Origin: Deinococcus marmoris DSM 12784
GTDB taxonomy: Bacteria > Deinococcota > Deinococci > Deinococcales > Deinococcaceae
Length of the DNA: 13,936 nt
Reading direction: 5' to 3'
Assembly (NCBI RefSeq): GCF_000701405.1
Contig: NZ_JNIV01000105.1
Coordinates: 1 to 13,936 of the forward strand
Below the pieces are notes generated by a model, which was not told the origin of the DNA, did no database searches, and worked only from the letters and a program-made list of their open reading frames with translations. Made by a program: the position numbers and the translations under genes. Below, piece by piece: positions 9,826-13,936 of this stretch (within the stretch, counting starts at the first letter, position 1; the number at the start of each line of letters is the position of its first letter).

Positions 9826-10947
9826 ATGACCCCGGACTTCCAACACCTGATTTCCGGTTCGCGGCTGCGGATTCGCGGCAAGTCGGCCTTTTTCGCCACG
9901 CTGCTGTTGCATGCAGAATTCGTGCCGTCAAAAGAAGTGGCGGCAGCGGGCACGGACGGCGAGCGGGTCTACGTCAATCCTGAAGTGGCGGCCAGCCTGC
10001 CCTCTGACGTCTTGGACGGGCTGCTGCTGCACGAGGTTCTGCACGCCGCGCTGTCGCATGTGGAACGGCGCGGCCCCCGCGAGAAGAAACGCTGGAACAA
10101 GTCCGCCGACCTGATCGTGAACGGCATGGTGGAGGCGGCAGGCCTGCCCACGCCGCCCAGTTCACGCCGCGATGGTCACCTGGAAAAGCTGAGTGTGGAA
10201 GAGGTCTACACCGCGCTGATGGCCGAGGGTGAGGAGGAAGGCGAGGGAGACGAGGGCGCGGACGACTTACTGGACGGCCCCCCCAGCGACGCGCCGCCCA
10301 AGAATGGCAAAAATCCCTCGTCCGCCGCGAAGCAGTGGCAACAGGCGATGGCGAAGGCCCGCAGCATGGACGCCATGAGCGGCGGCCAGGGCGACGATCC
10401 GCTGGGCGCACACCGTGAACTGGCGCGACTGGCTCCAGCACGGCTGGACTGGCGGGCGCACCTGTGGCGCTTTCTGGCGCGGACTCCGGTGGATTTCGGG
10501 GGCTTTGACCGCCGTTTCGTGGGGCGCGGGCTGTATCTGGAGGCGCTGGACGACGAGAGCCTGACCGCGCTGATCGCCGTGGACACCTCCGGCAGCGTGG
10601 ACGACGAGGCCGTCAAGGCGCTGGTGGGCGAGGTTCAGGGCGTGCTGGGGGCATATCCGCACGTTCGGGCCACCCTTTACTACGCCGACACCGAAGCGTA
10701 TGGCCCGCATGAACTGTCGCCGGGGAGCGATATTCCCGCACCGCAGGGGGGCGGCGGTACAGACTTCCGGCCTATCTTTGCCCTGCTGGATGATCACGAG
10801 CCGGACGTGCTGATCTACCTGACCGACGGCTACGGCGATTTCCCCGAGACGGCCCCGCAGATGCCGACGCTGTGGGTGGTCCCGCCGGGTGGGCTGGAGG
10901 ACGAGGGCTTTCCCTTTGGCGAAGTGCTGCGGCTGGAGGAAGGCTGA
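9826..10947 (+). CDS. DUF2201-type putative metallopeptidase / VWA domain protein
   Basis: 373 residues. The N-terminal half has a metallopeptidase-like motif HEVLHAALSH (69-78; H69, E70, H73, H78) preceded by VYVNPEV and followed by RWNKSADLIVNGMV, the pattern of the DUF2201 N-terminal domain. An acidic, probably flexible linker spans about 134-195. The C-terminal half is a VWA-like domain with a metal-ion-dependent adhesion site: DTSGS (253-257), GTD (311-313) and LTDGYGD (332-338). The protein is soluble. Next to a MoxR ATPase it is very likely the VWA partner that recruits or senses the client. Whether the HExxH is catalytic is not known. The ATG at 9826 has no good Shine-Dalgarno, so translation may depend on the upstream structure or on a processed transcript. 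The stop overlaps the nudC start (TGATG). Confidence 0.87.
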   Translation: MTPDFQHLISGSRLRIRGKSAFFATLLLHAEFVPSKEVAAAGTDGERVYVNPEVAASLPSDVLDGLLLHEVLHAALSHVERRGPREKKRWNKSADLIVNGMVEAAGLPTPPSSRRDGHLEKLSVEEVYTALMAEGEEEGEGDEGADDLLDGPPSDAPPKNGKNPSSAAKQWQQAMAKARSMDAMSGGQGDDPLGAHRELARLAPARLDWRAHLWRFLARTPVDFGGFDRRFVGRGLYLEALDDESLTALIAVDTSGSVDDEAVKALVGEVQGVLGAYPHVRATLYYADTEAYGPHELSPGSDIPAPQGGGGTDFRPIFALLDDHEPDVLIYLTDGYGDFPETAPQMPTLWVVPPGGLEDEGFPFGEVLRLEEG

Positions 10948-11798
10948 TGGTTTCGCGGCCCACACGCTTTGAAGACCAGACTGGGTTCCCAGACGGCCCG
11001 GCCACCTGGTTCATCTTTCAGGGCAACAAGTTGCTGCTGCTGGGGGACGACACCCTGCCAATGGGCCACGCCGAGGGGTTTGAGATTGATCTGATCCGCC
11101 CGCTGGGACGGCTGGACGGTCAACCCTGTATCTCCGCACAACTGAAAGGTGAAGCGCCCGCCGGATACACGCTCTCGCCGCTGCGTTCGCTGTTTGGCCG
11201 ACTGAGCGAGGACATGTTCGGGCTGGCCGGATTTGCCGCTCAGGTGGTGGACTTCAACCGCACGCATCAATTCTGCGGCTTCTGTGCGACGCCTCTGGAT
11301 TTCGCAGGGTACGAGCATTCCAAGGTTTGCCCGGAGTGCAGCCTGAGCGTCTATCCGCGCGTGGCCCCGGTGGCGATGGTGCTGATCCGGCGCGGCGTGG
11401 GCGCACAGACTGAATTGCTACTGGCACGCGGCCCCCATTTTCCACCCGGCATGTTCTCCGCGCTGGCAGGTTTCGTGCAGCCGTCCGAGACGCTGGAAGC
11501 CGCCGCCGCACGCGAGGTTCTGGAGGAGGTGGGCGTGAAGATCAGGAACCTGCGCTATGTCCTCAGCCAGCCCTGGCCCTTCCCGCACTCGCTGATGATC
11601 GGCTTTAACGCCGAGTACGACGGTGGTGAGATCGCGCTCCAGCCGGAAGAGATTGAGGACGCGCGGTGGTTCTCCGTCTCCAATTTGCCCGCCCTTCCAG
11701 CACCCTTCAGCATCGCCCGCCAGCTCATTGACCGCGCCGTGTCCCTGAGCCTCGGATCGCCAGACCCCTATCCTGTCCCCCATGACCACGCCTTCTGA
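10947..11798 (+). CDS. nudC: NudC, NAD(H) diphosphatase / NAD-cap hydrolase
   Basis: 283 residues from the ATG at 10947, which shares its A with the upstream TGA and follows GGAGGAAGG; an earlier in-frame start inside the VWA gene is unlikely. The four-cysteine zinc ribbon is C110/C113 and C128/C131. The Nudix box runs from G175 to about 197 (GFVQPSE...REVLEEVGV) with E181, R189, E190, E193 and E194. The NADH-type signature SQPWPFPHSLM (207-217) is intact. NudC enzymes split NAD(H) to NMN(H) and AMP and remove NAD caps from RNA 5' ends. All key residues are present, so activity is expected. Its place in a translationally coupled MoxR/VWA/LRV operon is unusual. The C-terminal tail overlaps the next gene by 17 bp. 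Confidence 0.93.
   Translation: MVSRPTRFEDQTGFPDGPATWFIFQGNKLLLLGDDTLPMGHAEGFEIDLIRPLGRLDGQPCISAQLKGEAPAGYTLSPLRSLFGRLSEDMFGLAGFAAQVVDFNRTHQFCGFCATPLDFAGYEHSKVCPECSLSVYPRVAPVAMVLIRRGVGAQTELLLARGPHFPPGMFSALAGFVQPSETLEAAAAREVLEEVGVKIRNLRYVLSQPWPFPHSLMIGFNAEYDGGEIALQPEEIEDARWFSVSNLPALPAPFSIARQLIDRAVSLSLGSPDPYPVPHDHAF
11769..11774 (+). promoter_or_regulatory. Possible internal leaderless -10 box for the LRV-repeat gene
   Basis: TATCCT (TANNNT) lies 7 nt before the ATG at 11782, with the spacer GTCCCCC almost identical to the one at the helicase start (GTCCCC). No Shine-Dalgarno precedes this ATG. The box is inside the nudC coding sequence, so chance occurrence is possible. Confidence 0.3.
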
Positions 11799-13188
11799 AC
11801 TTGATCCGCGCACGCTGACCGCCCTGGGGGTGGACGGCGCGCTGGAGGCGGCGGCACACCCCCGCGCCACGGCGTCTGTGCTGTCGGGTCTCAGCGCCCA
11901 CCCGGACGCGCGGGTGCGGGCACGGGTGGCGCGGCATCCCAACGCGCCGCTGGAGGTGCTGGGCGCGCTGGCCGCCGCTTACCCGCAGGACGTGCTGGAC
12001 AATCCGGGGCTGCCGCTGCTGCGGCTGGCGCGTCCCGGCTTTCTGAACGTCTTTCCGGCAGAGGGGGTGGCGGCACTCCTGTCGCTGCCCACGGTCCCCG
12101 AATGGGTGCTGGACGCAGCCACGCGCCACGAGGACTACAGCGTGCGAACGGCGCTGGCCTCGCGCCCACAGTTGAGCGAGGTGCGGGTAACGGCGCTGGC
12201 CGGGGACGCGGGCTGGCAGATCAGGGAGGCGGTGGCGAGACGTGCCGAACTCTCGCCCCTGCTGACCCGCCAACTGGCTGCCGACGACGATTACGACGTG
12301 AGGAAGGCGGTGGCCGCCCGCGCCGATCTGCCCGGCGACGTGCTGCGGACGCTGGTGCAGGACAGTCACGGTCTGGTGCGCGCCAGTATTGCCCGCCGCC
12401 TGGACCTGCCGCTGGACTGCATGTTGACGATGGCGGCGGACGGCGATACGGACGTGCTGGCCACCCTGGCCCGCCGGGTGGACCTGCCCCGCGACGTGCG
12501 CGAGTGGCTTTCAGGCAGCGATGAAGCCCTGGTCCGTGCCGCCGCACTGCAAGCCTGGAGCGTGCCTGCCGCGTGGCTGTTCAGGGCCGAGACCGACGCG
12601 GACCCGGATGTGCGCGCCGCACTGGCCCGTCGCCCGGACGCCTCCGCAGATGTGCTGGAGAAACTGGCCTGCGACGAGGCCGAATCGGTGCGCCGCGCCG
12701 TGCTGGAACGCGAGGACCTGCCCGAGGGCGCGATCCTGGCGCTGGCCCGCGCCCCGGAGCAGGACATCCGCCTGCATGTCGCCAGTGCCGATCCGCTGCC
12801 CGCCAGCGTGCTGGACGTGCTGCTGGCCGACGCCGATCCCACCATCCGCACCATCCTGGCAGTGCGGCCCGATCTGGGACCGCAACGGCTGGCACGACTG
12901 GCCACAGATGTGAACGCGGAAGTGCGGCGGGCGGTGGCTTACGCGGCTGCGCCGGGTGCGGACACGCTGGCGACGCTGGCCGGGGACGCGAATATCGGGG
13001 TGCGCCGGGCTGCCGCTGCCCACAAAAACCTCCCACACGCGTTGCTTCAGGCGCTGGGCGAGGATTCGGACGCCGGGGTGCGGCTGGCGGTGGCAGGCCG
13101 CACAGACCTCTCACCCATCCTGCGCGGACGCCTGCAACACGATGAAGACTCCAGCGTGCGGGCCGAGGCAGAGCTGGCAGACGCGTGA
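11782..13188 (+). CDS. Variant leucine-rich repeat (LRV) / HEAT-like repeat protein
   Basis: 468 residues. From residue 121 to the end the protein is built from 13 complete 26-residue units plus a partial one, with the V/I-R (or V-L) signature at 121, 147, 173, 199, 225, 251, 277, 303, 329, 355, 381, 407, 433 and 459 and no insertion or deletion. A typical unit reads VRKAVAARADLPGDVLRTL followed by an acidic turn. This fits the LRV family of alternating short helices forming a right-handed solenoid. The N-terminal 120 residues hold one or two diverged units and a YPQDVLDNPGLPLLRL segment. No cysteine cluster is seen, so the Fe-S site of some LRV proteins is absent. It is probably a soluble protein-binding scaffold, plausibly an adaptor for the MoxR/VWA pair encoded upstream. 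The start overlaps nudC by 17 bp and the stop overlaps the next start (GTGA). Confidence 0.85.
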   Translation: MTTPSELDPRTLTALGVDGALEAAAHPRATASVLSGLSAHPDARVRARVARHPNAPLEVLGALAAAYPQDVLDNPGLPLLRLARPGFLNVFPAEGVAALLSLPTVPEWVLDAATRHEDYSVRTALASRPQLSEVRVTALAGDAGWQIREAVARRAELSPLLTRQLAADDDYDVRKAVAARADLPGDVLRTLVQDSHGLVRASIARRLDLPLDCMLTMAADGDTDVLATLARRVDLPRDVREWLSGSDEALVRAAALQAWSVPAAWLFRAETDADPDVRAALARRPDASADVLEKLACDEAESVRRAVLEREDLPEGAILALARAPEQDIRLHVASADPLPASVLDVLLADADPTIRTILAVRPDLGPQRLARLATDVNAEVRRAVAYAAAPGADTLATLAGDANIGVRRAAAAHKNLPHALLQALGEDSDAGVRLAVAGRTDLSPILRGRLQHDEDSSVRAEAELADA

Positions 13189-13649
13189 CCGATATCCGCC
13201 TGCCGCTGGGTGGCCTGAAATTCAGCGTCCGGGTGGCGATCATCTGCGTGCGGGATGGGAAGCTGCTGGCAAACACCGAACGCGGCATCGGCTTCTGGTA
13301 TCTGCCCGGCGGCGCGCTCGCGACGGACGAGGACGCCCGCAGTTGCGCCGAGCGGGAATAGCGCGAGGAGACAGGAACGCCACCCGGCGAGCTGCGCCTG
13401 CTGGGGACCGTGGAAAACTTTTTCGGTCCGGCGCACGGGCGTCAGCATGAAATCGGCTTTTACTTCCGCATGGACGCCCCGCCCGAACTGCCGGGCGATT
13501 CGTTCACCGTGCTGGACAACGCCAACGTGAGCTGCGAGTGGATTCCGCTTGACGAGATTGAATCCCGCCCTGTCTACCCCCTGATCGTGCGCGAATTACT
13601 GGACAGGGACGACGGAACGCTGCGGCACATCGTGAACCGGGAGGCCTAA
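13185..13649 (+). pseudogene. Nudix hydrolase interrupted by an in-frame TAG in the Nudix box
   Basis: The frame begins at a GTG overlapping the LRV stop and would encode 154 residues, but codon 59 (13359-13361) is TAG. Both halves are in the same frame and match a small Nudix enzyme: VRVAIICVRDGKLL and GFWYLPGGAL before the stop; REETGTP, GTVENFFG and WIPLDEIESRPVYP after it. The stop falls exactly at the hydrophobic position of the Nudix box (GALATDEDARSCAERE, stop, REETGT), so both catalytic REx2EE halves are otherwise kept. One base change from TGG or TTG would create it. The first 58 residues alone cannot be active. The remainder could restart at GTG 13410, without the Nudix box. Readthrough or a sequencing error are alternatives. 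The substrate cannot be inferred. Confidence 0.82.
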
Positions 13650-13667
13650 GTTCGACTTTGTCCATTT

Positions 13668-13707
13668 TTTCAGGCGGCGCTGAGAGAAATCTCAGCGCCG
13701 CCTGAAA
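13668..13707 (+). other. Perfect 18-bp inverted repeat with GAAA loop upstream of transposase
   Basis: Arms at 13668-13685 and 13690-13707 are exact complements (tttcaggcggcgctgaga / tctcagcgccgcctgaaa) with a 4-nt gaaa loop. A T-run precedes the stem and an A-run ends it, the opposite of a standard terminator, and there is no T-run after the stem on either strand. It ends 10 bp before the transposase ATG. It may stop readthrough from the operon into the transposase or mask the transposase start in longer transcripts. Confidence 0.75.
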
Positions 13708-13717
13708 CCATTTGGAG

Positions 13718-13936
13718 ATGTTCAAAGTCCCAAAATGGTTCACCGATGTTATCGCCCCTTTTGCCGAGATGTTTACCCAGCCCACCTGGATCACTGCTCA
13801 AACCTTGCTTGTCGGGTCCATCCTTGCCACCCGCAAGCGCACCATCTCTGCCCTCCTGACCTTGCTCGGCCTGAGTGATGAAACCGGATTCTCCAGATTC
13901 CATCACTTTCTCAGCCGGGCCATCTGGTTTCCATTG
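13718..13936 (+). CDS. IS701/IS4-like DDE transposase, N-terminal part (runs off window)
   Basis: Open for 73 codons from the ATG at 13718 to the window edge. The translation contains FAEMFTQPTW, LLVGSILATRKRTISALLTLLGL and GFSRFHHFLSRAIW, the pattern seen at the N-terminus of DDE-superfamily transposases of the IS701/IS4 group (F-x-P-x-W, then G-x-L-x-x-x-R-R-T, then FSxYHxxLxRAxW). The catalytic DDE residues lie outside the window. A GGAG directly abuts the ATG, an unusually short spacing that, with the hairpin just upstream, suggests weak translation, as is common for transposases. It is on the same strand as the operon and may be exposed to readthrough transcription. Confidence 0.8.
   Translation, partial: MFKVPKWFTDVIAPFAEMFTQPTWITAQTLLVGSILATRKRTISALLTLLGLSDETGFSRFHHFLSRAIWFPL

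Larger units (their letters stand above)
13650..13936 (+). mobile_element. Insertion sequence, IS701/IS4-like, 5' end (right part outside window)
   Basis: The element carrying the transposase at 13718 appears to begin near 13650, right after the Nudix stop. The sequence CTAA at the junction (13646-13649) fits the YTAR target preference attributed to IS701-type elements, so the Nudix stop codon may be part of a target duplication. gactttg (13654-13660) and caaagtc (13723-13729) form a small inverted pair around the hairpin. The other end is outside the window, so the boundary and terminal repeats are not proven. Confidence 0.5.

Noticed and set aside
10872..10946. Longer nudC start inside the VWA gene
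   Set aside because: The extra 25 residues are low-complexity and the ATG at 10947 has a strong ribosome site and stop-start overlap.
12142..13188. 78-bp periodic sequence considered as a CRISPR-like or tandem DNA repeat array
   Set aside because: The period is at protein level inside one continuous reading frame; DNA units are diverged and there are no identical repeats with unique spacers.
13185..13649. Nudix interruption considered as a frameshift
   Set aside because: Both halves are in exactly the same frame; only a TAG codon separates them.
13668..13707. Hairpin considered as a standard intrinsic terminator of the operon
   Set aside because: There is no T-run after the stem on either strand, so only a non-canonical role is supported.

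Overview
The window looks like a piece of a Deinococcus chromosome or large replicon. It is GC-rich with strong third-position GC bias. Several start codons are preceded by a TANNNT box 6-7 nt upstream and no Shine-Dalgarno, which fits the leaderless transcripts described for Deinococcus. The gene content (EtfD-like Fe-S oxidoreductase with a repetitive tail, DegV, NudC, variant leucine-rich repeat protein) is also compatible. The genus call is an inference from these traits, not from a database match.

Layout. Positions 1-260 (minus) hold the N-terminal part of a zinc-ribbon transposase whose element runs off the left edge. Next to it, on the same strand, are a class A beta-lactamase-like lipoprotein (1150-317) that stops before the expected KTG region, probably because the element cut off its 3' end, and a DegV fatty-acid-binding protein (1993-1154); these two may be cotranscribed. 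A hairpin terminator (2041-2073) separates them from a 1084-residue membrane Fe-S oxidoreductase (5349-2095) of the EtfD type with nine short tryptophan repeats in its tail. Upstream of that, still on the minus strand, is a 982-residue fusion of a RelE-like domain, a complete UvrD-type helicase and ankyrin repeats (8402-5454).

A 292-bp divergent intergenic region leads into a plus-strand operon: a MoxR-type AAA+ ATPase (8695), a DUF2201-like metallopeptidase/VWA protein (9826), NudC (10947), a strictly periodic 26-residue LRV-repeat protein (11782), and a Nudix hydrolase (13185) inactivated by an in-frame TAG inside its Nudix box. Apart from a repeat-filled gap after the ATPase, the genes overlap. 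A MoxR ATPase paired with a VWA partner suggests an ATP-driven chaperone or complex-remodelling machine. The LRV protein could be its docking scaffold, and NudC would add NAD(H) or NAD-capped RNA hydrolysis to the same transcript.

At the right edge, an unusual perfect 18-bp hairpin precedes the start of a second transposase (IS701/IS4-like, 13718 onward), apparently inserted at the end of the Nudix gene. The block between two transposases thus carries two genes damaged in different ways. The strongest candidates for unusual biology are the RelE-helicase-ankyrin fusion and the divergent MoxR/VWA/NudC/LRV operon.
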